A stretch of 64,000 nt of DNA from Cheiracanthium punctorium (GCA_038373885.1 JAWZYV010011918.1:1-64000), one strand, 5' to 3'; positions 46,121 to 57,764 are shown, counted from the first letter of the stretch. The notes: generated from the sequence alone by a model not told the origin. Numbers and translations are program-made.

Positions 46121-46207
46121 GGAGACCCAGGGGGGCATTGCACTTTCTTTTTTGATAAATCTTTTGATAAATTTATTAAATATACTCTTAAACATTCATG
46201 TTTATTA

Positions 46208-46242
46208 CACTCTATAACAAAAAAATCGACACACCAAGAAAC
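46208..46242 (+). repeat. Tc1 left terminal inverted repeat
   Basis: It pairs with 47576-47610 with two mismatches in the first 34 positions. Confidence 0.9.
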
Positions 46243-46451
46243 AATCATCCGATTGCTTTGAAATTTCGTATGCATGAATGTTTTCAACAGATATGCAAAT
46301 GATTCAAATTTGGTCTCCAAGGAATGAATAGTTTGATCTTTAGCGCATCGGAACTGCGCATCCAGCAGACGTATATAAGGAGCAGTTCTTCAACGGTTGT
46401 TAAGACTTTCGGTTTGATTGCGATTCAGATGACCTTTCAACAACTTAAAAA

Positions 46452-47464
46452 ATACCTCGCTGCAGGATTCGTGCTCATTACGAGCAACTATCAGAGTTTG
46501 ACAGAGGTCGTATCATTGGATTGAAAGAGGCCGGTTGGACTAATCGGAGAATCGCTCGTCATTTGAGTCGAAGCGATGCGACGATTCGAAGATGCTGGCA
46601 AGGATGGGTGGAAAATGGCAGAGTGCAGAGTCAGGATGGTAGCGGTCGACCTAGGGCTACAACAAATCGTGAGGACAGAGTGATGGTCTGATCAGCTGTC
46701 ACAGCGCCTTCTTCATCCCTATCAACCATCAGACGTTCAACCCAAACACCAGTGTCCATCATGACCATTCACACACGGTTGAGAGAGCGAAATCTACGCT
46801 CGCGCGACCGTTACGCCACCTGCCACTCACGCCTGCACACTGCCGAGCCAGATTACAGTGGTGCAGGGCTCGATCAGGTTGGAATGATGCCGACTGGGGA
46901 CGTATAGTCTTTAGCGACGAATCCCGCATCCAACTGTGTCTTGGCGATCATCGAAGACGTGTTTGGAGACGCACAGAGCAGAGGGGGGATCCTGCTTTCA
47001 CTATTGCACACCACACCGGACTTCAACAAGGCATTATGGTCTGGGGTGGCATTTCCTTTAACAGCCGGACCCCTTTGGTCGTCATTAGAGGTACACTTAC
47101 TGCACAGCGGTACGTGGACGACATCCTAAGACCTGTTTTGCTACCGTTCCTTTTGCAGTGCCCTGGGCTGGTTTTTCAGCAGGACAATGCCAGACCACAT
47201 ACGGCTCGTGTTGCTCTAAACTGTCTGCAAGCTTGTCAAACTCTTCCTTGGCCTGCCAGATCACCAGATCTTTCTCCCATCGAGCATATCTGGGATATGA
47301 TGGAAAGGCGATTGCATCTGGCACGGACTGTTGATGACCTCGTGCGACAATTGGAGCGAATTTGGCAGGAAATACCGCAGGGGACCATCCGGGAGCTTTA
47401 TCGGTCTATGCCACGCCGTGTGTCAGCTTGTATTCAGGCTAGCGGCGGGTCAACACTTTATTGA
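46452..47464 (+). pseudogene. Tc1-type transposase, broken
   Basis: This would cut and paste the element at TA sites. The frame opens with ATA where ATG is expected, followed by PRCRIRAHYEQLSEFDRGRI, a paired-type helix-turn-helix region (RRIARHLSRSDATIRRCW) and the GRPR-like motif GSGRPRA. A TGA stop interrupts at 46689-46691. After NLRS near 46800 one base is missing and the frame shifts. The catalytic part is open to the stop at 47464, with acidic residues in FSDES (46916-46918), QQDNARPH (47183-47185) and SPIEHIWD (47282-47284). There are 32 residues between the second D and the E, where canonical Tc1 has 34. The remaining motifs are normal for Tc1. Confidence 0.92.
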
Positions 47465-47575
47465 ACTTGTTACTGTAACTCTGAAATAAATTATTCAATT
47501 GTTCTGAAATTTTAACCATTTACTATTCTGTACATTGTCTTCCTATCCACCAATTTTCGTCTCAATCGGACACCT

Positions 47576-47610
47576 CCTTCTTGGTGCGTCGATTTATTTG
47601 TTATAGAGTG
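47576..47610 (-). repeat. Tc1 right terminal inverted repeat
   Basis: The complement reads CACTCTATAACAAATAAATC then GACGCACCAAGAAG; it is the partner of 46208-46242. Confidence 0.9.
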
Positions 47611-47612
47611 TA

Positions 47613-49454
47613 GTTATTATAATGGAAGCGTTATGTTTCAAAAGAGTTTACCGTCCTTTTAACATGAACAGTGTGATTAATGTACTTACCCCTCACCCCT
47701 GCAAAGTGATATTTTTTCATTCGATCCCAAGACGAAATATTCTCTTTCCACTTATAATACTAAGAAGGAGTATTGGAAACATCGTACAAATTTATTATTT
47801 TTCACGTAATCTTTCCCGAATTATTTCGTTTTGCTTTCAAACACATTTATTTACTTTCCTGCCCGCTAGAAGGTAGAACTATACGCGATTTAGGAAATCT
47901 TATTAATGTAATGGAGTTATTATGTTTTTAAAATGTATCTATATCAAAATATGCATTAAAAAAATTGACATTTTTTGACCCTCCAACTTGAAAAAAATTG
48001 AACCGGCAAGGGGTTAAATAATTACTTGTGTTAAAAAAAGAAAAATGGTAAAACATATAAAAAACATCCTGCCGAAAAGGTGTAAAATAATAAATGCTTT
48101 TAAATGAAGATAAATTTAAAAAAAGTCTTATTTTTATGGTCTTTAAATTAAAAGTTTGAACATTTAAAATAATTCTTTTTTTAAAAGTAGTTTGTTGGAA
48201 AACTGAAAACATATACTAAACTTTGTTGATTAATGGGTATAAACTTAATGAAAATGTGAACATTTATTTTCAACAAGCAACTAGGTTATTAGAAGTTATT
48301 AGAAGTTATCTAAATTTATCACTCTTTTTTTCGTATCAAAATAGCTGGGTAACAGGTGTCAGGAACGTTTTTTCCCCCTACTGCCTTCCTACTGGAACTT
48401 CCGTCAAGTTGGAGGGATGACAGTTTTTATACCAAATGGCGTATACACCAATTTTGGCTAGTTTTTATCTTCAATAATTTGGTGCCCAGCGCATTGTTAT
48501 ATCTTGCCATTCTCTCTGTTGTCTAGGATTATTCTGCGGTTTTTCGGCATCTTTAATAATGAATGCATTATTGGCTCTAGTTAGGGCGTTCTTTTAATAC
48601 GCCAGGTTTAACTTTCTCGTCAACCTCCTCATCATTCTTCGATTGAATTTGACTTCCGATTAATCCCCTTATTGACCTGATTGACCCCGAACCAGACCCT
48701 TATTAACCATCATAGCTAACGGTCTCACAGCCACCATCTGTAATCATTTTTAAGATATTAAATAAAAGTTTTGCTCTTCTAGAATTGTCTCTCTTATAAT
48801 TGTTTCACAAAGTGACGTTTACCTGAATTATTTTGTACGACTTCAACACGCTCGCCCAATGTACTTATTCGCTTCTAAAAGTAAACCTTTGATAGTAATT
48901 TAAATCGCCCTAACGAAATTCAACATATCATACATGAAAGGACAAAATTTTATTGTATGGAACACCTAGGCCTTTTAAGGTTACCTTTACGGTTTTGAAA
49001 TTTACAATCCTTTCTTTTTTTAAAACATTAAAGAAATGGGGCATCCCTGTGAGGCATGGTCAAGTCATGAAAAAAGAATGCTATATGCAATGCAAATAAT
49101 AAACGAGTAATATGTAGAGATAAAAATGAGATAACAGAACAAATAAATAAGACATATTAACAAATTTTGGAACCAAATTGCACAACAGCAAGTAAATATT
49201 GTTGTAAAGTTTCTAAGCGGTATCTGGGAACTAAACTGTAAAGACAGCCTTGGGCCTAGTTTCCGGAAATCGTAATCTGGCAGCTTGGCCAACAGTTCGT
49301 TCGGAACAATAACAAAAAATTTTCCCCAATCTCATGGACTGTTCTCTTAACCCTTTAATGCGCGGTGTCCTCGACATGAGGAAACACAGCTCGGACATTG
49401 TGACTGTTTTCGGTCACGAAGAATGAATTTGATTTTTATAAAAATACTTGAGGA
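47613..49454. other. Noncoding stretch
   Basis: Short frames at 47622-47876, 47928-48212, 48223-48420 and 49065-49292 are AT-driven with no motifs. Nothing else is supported. Confidence 0.4.
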
Positions 49455-49634
49455 CATAGCTGCCAACTGTTAGGGAATATAACTAACCACTTTTTTTAAA
49501 ATATGATTTTTTAACTTAAAATACAATAAGATATTTTGCGTAAATCATAAGATTAGTTATTAATATACAAGTGTGTTTATAAAAATACAATGTTTAGAAA
49601 AAGTGGCAGCTTGCCGGAGCAGTTGGCAGCTATG
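49455..49634. mobile_element. 180-bp hAT-type MITE, AGCTGCCAAC family reference copy
   Basis: The ends CATAGCTGCCAACTG and its inverted exact complement CAGTTGGCAGCTATG close the element, and CTTGAGGA flanks both sides exactly (49447-49454 and 49635-49642). Inside the left end is GGAATATAACTAACCACTTT. The 8-bp duplication and CA..TG ends place this terminus in the hAT type. Related ends occur at 4623, 14048, 15617, 22554/26020, 32816 and 51894. Confidence 0.9.
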
Positions 49635-49642
49635 CTTGAGGA

Positions 49643-51893
49643 TGACATAGTTACATAAGAATCCTTTACTTTTTAGCAGATCTTTCCCCGTAAAAATTGT
49701 CGATTATTTGTAAAATTGTCAGGATTATTTTTAACAACACCGGTAACATTCGCTGCGCGTTCATAGCCAGCTGTGTTTCAAAAAATGGTCTTTAGATCTA
49801 TGGCACGCGATGAGCGATTCGATCGACCGCCATCTTGCTAGTAGTTAAATTGAGTGATGGAAACGGCTGCCCTTTTATTGAGCATTGGAAATGGTTGCGC
49901 TTCCAAAGGATAAAGAAAGGGATGTCATGATCACGCGGGATTACGGACTTGCATGTACTGAATGTCCCAACTAAAAGTTAGGCTTTACATATAGAATTTT
50001 CAAGATGGTCTTGAATGAATATTTAAACAGGGTTCTTTCGATTTAGAGCCCAGTTTATGCATCCTAAACATAAGCCAAGACAATAAAAGAAATTTACCCT
50101 TATAAGTTTCTAATTCTTTTTTAAAAAGTTATTCCACGTTAAATGGAAGCTTCAAAGGCTTTCCTCAGCCCCATGCTTTTCTAACTTTATTTTTCACATT
50201 TACCGAGGATCATGGCTGTTAAACGATAACAAAAAACATTCAACAGAAAAATGGCGTTTAAAAGATGAAGCAATCAATACTTTGTAAAATAACACACATA
50301 AAACTGTACTTACCTTTAGAAAGCGAAAGGGTGAAAAAAGTTTACTCTTCGTCAGCTACGAAAAAGGAGTTCACCATCTACAACACCAATGTAATTTAGT
50401 CCAAAATTTTTTAGGAACTCCAATTCAAGGAAAGGAAAAAGTGTAATAAAGATATTTTTATGTTACACAACTAATAAAAATAAACTGTTAGAAAGAAAAA
50501 TTAACGTTTAATATTTGCATCAAATATTATAACTGTGTGAATTAGATTTAAAAAGTCCAATTTTTTAATCAAAACCTATTTTTTTATTAGCTATTATCCT
50601 ATAGTACTTAAAACAGGTACTTCTCTGTTTATCACTAATTGAAATCTCTTCAAAGAAACTTCAAATTTAAAGCATTTTATTGATTTTTTAAACATAAAAT
50701 AAATTCTTATTTATATTGCTTTCTCAGGCCTACCGACAGGATTTTCGGGCCCCAGGGCAGGTTCCCCCCCCCCCCTCCCACTCTCCCCCCTCAAAAAAAA
50801 GTTATTTTTTTTTATCCAGAAAAGTTTTTTAACACTTTATATTTAGTACACTTTAAATTTACTGCAGGCCTACACATAGACAAAACTTTATACGTGCTAG
50901 AACTTTCATCAAAAATTGCAAGTATTTTATCAGAATTAGTTTTAAGTAATGTACATATAATTCCGAAATTATTTCTTAATGTATACAGAGAATCACTTGA
51001 TACAATTAAATCTAAGACTTTTTTAAATGTTGAGTACTCACTATTTAAAAACTTAAGCAGAGTCATTATAAACTTCGTAGCCAAATGAATAACGCAGAAA
51101 GAAAAAAAATAGCAAACATCAATGAGAGTTAATGCCGCAGACCGATTTTGATTAGTTTGATTTACCAACATCAGTGCGAGAATGCATTCTCTTCAAAGAA
51201 ATTTCAAATTTAAAACTATTTATTGCTGTCGTTAAATATAAAAAAGTCTTAATAACATCGCTTACGCATTAGAAAAGCTACCAGTAGTTCATTGAAACAA
51301 ATACTGAAAATATACCTTTAAATACTTAAGAGTAGCAAATTACATTTGTAAATATTTAATGACAGCAAAATTGAAAATGGAAACAATCCAGTTGCAATTC
51401 TTTTAAGAAAATGAAAAACTCTTTATGCTTTTGAAAGATGAGTGTTATTTAATATTAATAACTTCGTAAGAAAATTAAACAGCTAATTAAAATAAGTTTA
51501 CTTCGACGTCTTTGCATTCCTTTTTCAGTTGCATTAATTACAATCTATTGAGGAAGAATTAAGTATAATAAATTCAATTTGTTGAAGATTACTTAAGATG
51601 TATCACTTCAGATATATCAAGTTGAAAGTTGCTGGTAACAATTAATTAGTTCTGCGAAGTGAGATGGTGTAATTTTGTCGCAGCCGCGGACCTCTTTATT
51701 TCAAAAGGAATATCGGCTTTATCTTGTTACAGACATGTTTGACATATATCAATTGTTTTGAAAATGTATTTAAGAATTGTTGTTCTCCAGAAGAGTTATT
51801 GTATGTTGTAGCGTCCGACGCTGCGATGAAGATTTTAATTTATTCTGGCCATTATTCATCCTAGCCCTAATAACTTTGCATTTTAATTCTAAT
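49643..51893. other. Noncoding stretch with repeat fragments
   Basis: A CAGGCCTACCGACAGG phrase with a C-rich run (50728-50800) looks like a MITE end without a clear partner. 51095-51150 shares a dispersed repeat with 42850-42900, which explains part of the 119-codon minus-strand frame at 50812-51171. Confidence 0.4.
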
Positions 51894-51950
51894 GTATAGC
51901 TGCCAACTTTTAAGATTTTTCCGAATATTAACTACCACTATTTTGTTTTG
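51894..51950 (+). repeat. AGCTGCCAAC-family terminus, solo
   Basis: TATAGCTGCCAACTTTTAAG is followed by CCGAATATTAACTACCACTA, matching the 49455 end; no right end was found. Confidence 0.55.
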
Positions 51951-52463
51951 ATAATTTGAAATTAATTTTTAATATTTGAATCCAATTTTCACACAATTAA
52001 TTGCATGTCCATAAACAGCTTATCTGTATTGTTCCAAAAATTTCGTGATATTTGTATGCAAATATCAGTTTTTGTGCCGTTGTGTATAATACAGTTTTTC
52101 TGAAGTTCCAATGGTTATCTTTAAAAAAAAGTCAAAGTAGAAATCTTTGCTAATGTATTCATGCCTGGTCCGTGTAAAGACACATCGCGTTATTGAATGC
52201 GTAATTCATTCAATAATGCATGTCATCACTAAAATATATAATTATAAAATAAAAACATACAAACTTAGCGTTATTACTGAATGCTTCTCGTTTATATTTT
52301 TATGGATTAAAAATATACTAGTAATTACATATTAAAATAGTCGAAGTTACCGTTCTTCAAACGGAATGGATATTGTTAAATTAACTCTAATACAAATGGA
52401 AAATAAATAAATAAACATTAAACATATTTTGGATATAGATTACAAACGCTTACAAAACTGTTT

Positions 52464-52492
52464 TACATTATTCGTTACTAACGAATAATGTA
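52464..52492. repeat. Perfect 13-bp hairpin
   Basis: TACATTATTCGTT (52464-52476) pairs exactly with 52480-52492 across a 3-nt loop. Confidence 0.9.
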
Positions 52493-52539
52493 CAGCAATT
52501 TAGTTTTATAGTTAGTAGTATAGTTTACAGTTTAGTTTA

Positions 52540-52582
52540 TAGTTAGAATGTTCCTAATGAATCGTTAGGAACATTCTAACTA
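52540..52582. repeat. Perfect 18-bp hairpin
   Basis: TAGTTAGAATGTTCCTAA (52540-52557) pairs exactly with 52565-52582 across a 7-nt loop. Just upstream, TAGTTTA(T/C)AGTT motifs are repeated. Confidence 0.95.
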
Positions 52583-52601
52583 TGCTTGATTTTTTTAAAT
52601 A

Positions 52602-52760
52602 CTGTTTGGAATGTTGTAATATAATCCGCGAGTATGCCGTATTTGTCTGCCTTGTTCCATAAAATACTTCTTAAAAATTGAAATCTATATTAACCTACTA
52701 AAATTGTTTTAAAATCATCAAGTATATTCTAACTACACTTCACCTTTATTTACATCTGTA
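52602..52760 (+). repeat. Solo unit of the 54.8-56.0 kb tandem repeat
   Basis: ATACTGTTTGGAATG, GCCGTATTTGTCTGCCTTGT and ATAAAATACTTCTTAAAAAT align in order with the array units downstream. Confidence 0.75.
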
Positions 52761-52803
52761 TAGACACCAATATTCTAGTTAAATAAACAATAGAGTTAAG
52801 GAA

Positions 52804-53830
52804 TCTCCAAAATATGAAGATACGAAGAAAAGATATAAAGGAAACGTGAAAAGAACGTTTCAGCCCCTTACCCCCGTTTTGGTGTGAATTCTAAAAAACC
52901 CTGAAAGTGGTATTTAGGTATTGCCGTAAGTTATATTTTAAAGCAAGCATTTTATGGCTGTCTATTTTTCCCTCTGAGATATGAAGGAAAACGTGAAAAG
53001 AATGTTGAAGAACGTTTAAGACCCTTACCCACGTTTGCGTGCGAATTCTAAAAAACTCTGAAAGTAGTTTTTAGGTACTTTTGTTATTTACATTTTAAAG
53101 CAAGAATTTTATAGCTGTCTATATCTTCCCTCTGAGATATGAAGGAAAAGTGAAACGAACGTTTTAGACCCTTACCCCCATTTTTGGCGCGAATTCTAAA
53201 AAATCCTGAAAGCGACTTTTAGATACTGCTGTTAGTTACATTTTAAAGTAGGGATTTTACGACCATCTCTTTGTTCTTCTGAGATATGAAGGGAAATGTG
53301 AAGAGAGCCTTAAAGAACGTTTAGGGGGGTTTATCCAAGTTTAGATGCGAATTTTTCTTTACAAAAAAACCTGAAAGCGATTTTTAGGTACTGCTATTAG
53401 TTACATTTTAAAGCAGGAATTTCTCAGCTGTACCTAATTTCCTCTGAGATATGAAGGGAAATATGAAAAGAAAGTTAAAGAATGTTTTGGCCCCTTATTC
53501 CCGTTTATATAAAAAAAACCTGAAAATGGTTCTTAGTTATTTCTGTTAGTTGAATTTTGAAAAGAAATTTATGGCTGTCTATTTTTTCCTCTGATACACG
53601 AAGGAAAATGTGAAAAGAATGTTCTAGACCCTTACCCCAGTTCGGGTACGAATTCTAGTATAACCTGAGAACGATTTTTAGTTATTTCTGTTAATTACAT
53701 TTTAAAGCAATAATTTTATGGCTATCTCTTTTTTCTTCTGAGATATGAAAGGAAAACTGAAAACAACGTTTTGGGCCACCATACCTATCTGGGTAAGAAT
53801 TTTTAAAAATAGTTTCTTAAATGACACCTT
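52804..53830 (+). repeat. Tandem repeat, ~147-165-bp units, about 6.5 copies
   Basis: GAGATATGAAGGAAA-type unit starts occur at 52976, 53134, 53281, 53446, 53593 and 53740, with a diverged first unit from 52804. Each unit continues with GACCCTTACCCCCGTTT, GCGAATTCTAAAAAA and ACATTTTAAAGCA. The array ends in sequence leading to a CAGT repeat at 53911-53925. Confidence 0.9.
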
Positions 53831-54769
53831 GGGCACAAAAGCTGTAAGCTGCTAAAATTTCATGTATTTATCTCCGGTAGATTTGGCTGAGCATTGATCG
53901 TCAGTCAGTCAGTTAGTCAGGACATATTCCTTTATATAGAGACATTCTGAAAAGAAGTTACTTTCTTTTTTTTGAGAAATCTAAAAAAAAGTACGCATTA
54001 CAATGTATGGAAAATATTTCTTCATTTTAAAAATATGCATTCAATTTTTAGTTCACGTCACCAAACGTGCCATTTAGTGTTTTATGTCTTTTTCAAAAAT
54101 CTGAGTACTATTTCCATAATCGTCAAATTTCATAAATAAATGGAGTCAATAAACATCTGCCAATGAATTCTTTCAACGACAAAAACTAACGCCGCCGGTA
54201 GCAGCGCGTAGATCAATTGGGTAAATACTTGGGAAACAGCAGATGAATACTTACAGACAAGCCGTGCGTCACAACATCACAGTTTAATACTTCAGGGCAC
54301 GGCTCACCGTAAAGTGAGACACCGAAAACGTTTTCACCATGCATAAAAATGATATGGGAGGGCGGAGCTAAACTGTCCATAAAGCTAATCCGTGAGCGAA
54401 GTGATCAGGTCTACTTTTCAAATTTCCTCATTGCATACATATCGAATTTCACTACGGCATAGGGCAAAAAACAGAGTGTTCTAAAAGTTCATCTACTCAC
54501 AATATACAATATCATTTGGATATATTTTTAGTTTGACATCTTTGCATCTCTTTCATACGATTTAAGTTGAAAATATATCTTATGAAACGCAATTCCTTAA
54601 TTACGTGATAAATTCGTTTTACTATGAAGAACAAAATAACATTCAACTTTGTTTATCGCGCAGCTTGAGCTGGAAAGAACGAAGCAATAAAATCTGCAGA
54701 ATTCATGGAATGATAATCAGACGATAAATTTTAATATTAAAAAAAAGGGAGCAGAAAACCTGAAACACT
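53831..54769. other. Noncoding stretch
   Basis: It holds the (CAGT)-like tract GTCAGTCAGTCAGTTAGTCA (53911-53930), a phrase often seen at edges of arthropod dispersed repeats, and a less AT-rich island at 54190-54420 with no identified function. Confidence 0.4.
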
Positions 54770-54900
54770 CTCATATTTTAAATACGCACTAAAGTGCTAT
54801 ATATTAAAAGCGTATCATAATTTATGCGTCGTCCCTCTTTTTCTTCCTTATTCCATTACAGTTGGAAAGTGTATCATTATTCATGAGTGTGCCGTATTTT
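54770..54900 (+). repeat. Dispersed repeat matching 9040-9190
   Basis: It is inverted relative to the copy at 9 kb; see the landmarks listed there. It directly precedes the tandem array. Confidence 0.8.
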
Positions 54901-56040
54901 TCTTCCTTGTTTCATAAAGCCCATCTTAGGAATCGAAATCTATCTTAAAATCGCCTACTAAAACTATTTTACAATCTTTGCTAAGTTTATTCCAACTATA
55001 CTTCAACGTTTTAAATATTGTTTCGAATGTGCATCATCATCCATGAATGTGCCGTGTTTGTGTTTCTTGAGTTGATTCCTACTTTAATGCCCCGACTCTC
55101 GCGATAATTAAGCATATGCGGTTATCAAAGTGGCGATAATTAAACATATGCAGACGATATTTTGTATTTATGTTGCAAGTGTAATTTAGATTTTAAATGG
55201 CGATTCGGAACAACATGTAAGTACAGCTTTCCATTACTTATTTATATATTTTGGGTTACCAATTAATGTAGTTCTAATAATTAAGTGTCTACAAATTCTT
55301 TAACTGGTGCGTTTATCGCTAATATTTGTTCACTTTAGTTTACATCAAACTCTTTTGGAGCGTTGAAACTTGAGCATAATTCCTAGAGACCCATGGCTGC
55401 AAAACTCACCAAAGTGTGGCGATTTTTTAGGTTGGCGAGAGTGGGTGCGGTAAAATAGGAATCAACTCTTTCTTGTTCCATAAAACACATCTTTGGAATC
55501 AAAATCTATATTAAAATCGACTACTTAAACTGTTTTACAATCTTCGCCAAGCATATTAACTATACTTCACCATTTTAATACTGTTTGGAATAGGCATCAT
55601 AATCCATGGATGTACCGTGTTCGCCGTTCTTGTTAAATAAAACGCATCTTTGGAACCGAAATCACCTTAAAATCACCTACTAAAACTGTTTTACAACCTT
55701 CGCCAAGCATATTCCAACTATCCTCTGCCATTTTAAATACTGTTTGTAATGGGCATCATAATCCATGAGTGTGCCATGTTTTCCTTCCTTGTTCCACAAA
55801 ACACTTGTTTGGAATTGAGGTCTATGCTAAATCGCCTACCAAAACTGTTTAACAATTTTTTCCAGGCATAGTCAAACTATACTTCACCTTTGTAAATACC
55901 ATTTGGAAAGTGTATCATAATCTATGAGTGTGTCTTCTCTGTTCCATAAAACACTTCTTCGGAATTGAAATCTAAATTAAAATCGCCTGCTAAAACTATT
56001 TTGCAATCTTCGTCAGGCATTTTCTAACTATACTGCCCCT
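54860..56040 (+). repeat. Tandem repeat, ~150-160-bp units, five copies
   Basis: Unit landmarks (T)GGAA(T/A)(G/A)(G/T)GCATCAT..TCCATGA.TGTGCCGTG recur near 54867, 55015, 55580, 55736 and 55898, and TTCCATAAAACAC-type landmarks between them. Removing the 400-bp insertion and its duplicated 6 bp restores the regular spacing. Confidence 0.85.
55069..55468. mobile_element. 400-bp TIR element inserted in tandem array
   Basis: GAGTTGATTCCTACTTTAAT at the left and, on the complement, GAGTTGATTCCTATTTTACC at the right, then GACTCTCGC/CACTCTCGCC, define inverted ends of ~33 bp. TTTCTT flanks both sides (55063-55068 and 55469-55474). The uninterrupted array units show the empty site. Superfamily unknown; no coding region. 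Confidence 0.85.
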
Positions 56041-56544
56041 TTATTATAAATTGTCGCGTTTCGGCACCAAACTTAGCGATTCATTATCAAAAATTGCAAA
56101 CCTTGTGCTACTTTCAACATTTTATTAATGCGCCCTCCACATTATCTGGCAAACACATTTGAAAAGTTCATATCTACAAACCAGTTGATAAGGTAGTTTT
56201 TTAATAAAAATAAATAAAACATTTGCAGAAAACATTACAGTTAATCAAAAAGAAAATTTAGCAACCATAAACTTAAAAATATTTACTATATAAAACAAAT
56301 CTCATTTTCCTTCAGATATAGGATTTCTGCTATCTTGTAATGTCTCCGTATGCTTAATTGTTTTCTTTCTGTTTTATTGTTTTAAAATTTTCTTCACATC
56401 TCAATCTGCTGAGCACGTTTGTTACCGCTCCACATAAACTTAAGTTCTTTAGTAATAAGGGGTAGCAAATATTCCACTAACTAATATTTTTTTTAATATT
56501 TGATTTAATGCATTAAATGCATATTTATATAATGCTCATTATTT
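56041..56544. other. Noncoding stretch
   Basis: Nothing supported. Confidence 0.4.
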
Positions 56545-56742
56545 TTGGCCACTGCAGATGTAAAATGGTTCAAAAATACTGTTCACACTGAGCAGGATTT
56601 GCCTCCATTTGAGAAAACAGTATTCATATCAGAAGTACTTTTGCATGAGCTTTTAGCCGCTCGATTGATGGCAGACTGGGTTAGAATAAAAAAAATTTTG
56701 CTTGAGAGGATCACAGATATTTTTCATATTAACTACCAGTAA
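56545..56742 (+). pseudogene. Short protein-like fragment, unknown
   Basis: An open frame, with no ATG at its beginning, contains DLPPFEKTVFISEVLLHELL and AARLMADWVRIKKILLERI before a stop. The composition is strongly protein-like and unlike the surrounding frames. GGCCACTGCAG just inside the frame (to 56557) could act as a splice acceptor, which would make this an exon; equally it may be a decayed coding fragment. I do not recognise the family. Confidence 0.35.
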
Positions 56743-57448
56743 AATTTTCGTTGACTAAACACAACTGACATCCGTTTTGCATGTTTTGAACCAGAGAAAC
56801 ATTCCAAATGTCAAGCTGCCCCTGCGTGGAATGACTATAATCCGAAATGCCGCTTGAGAATAATCACTCTACAATTCCGATACTGCTACTCACAGCAAGG
56901 AGTAGCTTTTTGAAGAAGTTATATAAACACAACTTGTGATGCGTCGCAGATGGACAGATTTTTTAATTTATATAACAATTTACATATTAAAAATTACGGT
57001 TGTTTTTAAACCCTCCAATACAAACACGTTTTTCGTATTTTAACTGGAGTAAAAATAAAAAAATCTGGGAAAATAAAATTCCGGACAAAGTACCATTTTG
57101 TTAATGTGGTAACTATTTTTAAAAAATAAGAGTTTTGACTATCCTTCTGGTTTTGCAGTTTTGGTCTGATTTAAACTTGAAACAAACAATGCCATCTCCT
57201 AATTCTTGTCACCTATGCTTTTGATTTCAATTTTCTTAGTTTTGGTTTTGATGAAGCTTTTAGCAAAGTACCAAGAATACTTCACGAAAACACATTTCAA
57301 GGGGAAAAATAATTTTAAAATTGTAAACCTTTTACATATAGTGCATTTCTCGACAAAAGCATTGTTTCGAATGGTACATAAGGTCATCGACCTTTCACTG
57401 GTCTTATTTAGGATTTACCTTATGTCATCGACCTTTCAAGGTAAAATC
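56743..57448. other. Noncoding stretch
   Basis: A local direct repeat, GTCATCGACCTTTCA, occurs at 57384 and 57424. Opposite-strand frames at 57199-57526 are not convincing. Confidence 0.4.
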
Positions 57449-57456
57449 CTTTATCA

Positions 57457-57764
57457 CAGCGTTTCTCGACCTGTGGGGCGCAGAGCGTTTGCAAGGGGGG
57501 CGCGAGAAAAACCAAAGCGCAAGTAGTGATGCATGTTTTTTTAAAACTCTTATTTATTCTCATTTTCACTCAAAAGTATATCCATTTTCGCTTAAAATGT
57601 TCATTCAAACTTTACTGATAACATTATTTTGTAGAAAATTCGACTAAATGTTCTGTTAAAGATTAAAAAACTGAATGTATGCTTAAAAATGTGAGGGGGG
57701 GCCAATACCGCCGTAAGTTGGCCTTTGTTGGTGGGGTGCGACGTTAAAAGTTTGAGAACCGCTG
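57457..57764. mobile_element. hAT MITE with SPIN-like ends, 308 bp
   Basis: CAGCGTTTCTCGACCTGTGG at the left and, on the complement of the right end, CAGCGGTTCTCAAACTTTTA are inverted. CTTTATCA flanks both sides exactly (57449-57456 and 57765-57772). The CAGCGGTTCTCAA(C/A)C end with GTGGGGCGC just inside closely resembles the SPIN group of hAT elements, known for horizontal spread among animals. Confidence 0.9.

Larger units (their letters stand above)
46208..47610 (+). mobile_element. Complete Tc1-type DNA transposon, inactive
   Basis: The 1,403-bp element has inverted ends CACTCTATAACAAAAAAATC and, on the complement of the right end, CACTCTATAACAAATAAATC, continuing to ACCAAGAA and, less well, to TCCGATTG. 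TA lies directly outside both ends (46206-46207 and 47611-47612). One transposase gene fills the interior in the plus direction but is broken three ways. The ends are well preserved, so it could still be recognised by a related active transposase. Confidence 0.95.

Noticed and set aside
46941..47129. Plus- and minus-strand frames overlapping the Tc1 transposase
   Set aside because: They are out of frame with the catalytic motifs, which lie in a single other frame from about 46805 to 47464.
50812..51171. 119-codon minus-strand frame
   Set aside because: Part of it is a dispersed repeat also present at 42850-42900, and the residue composition reflects AT-rich DNA.
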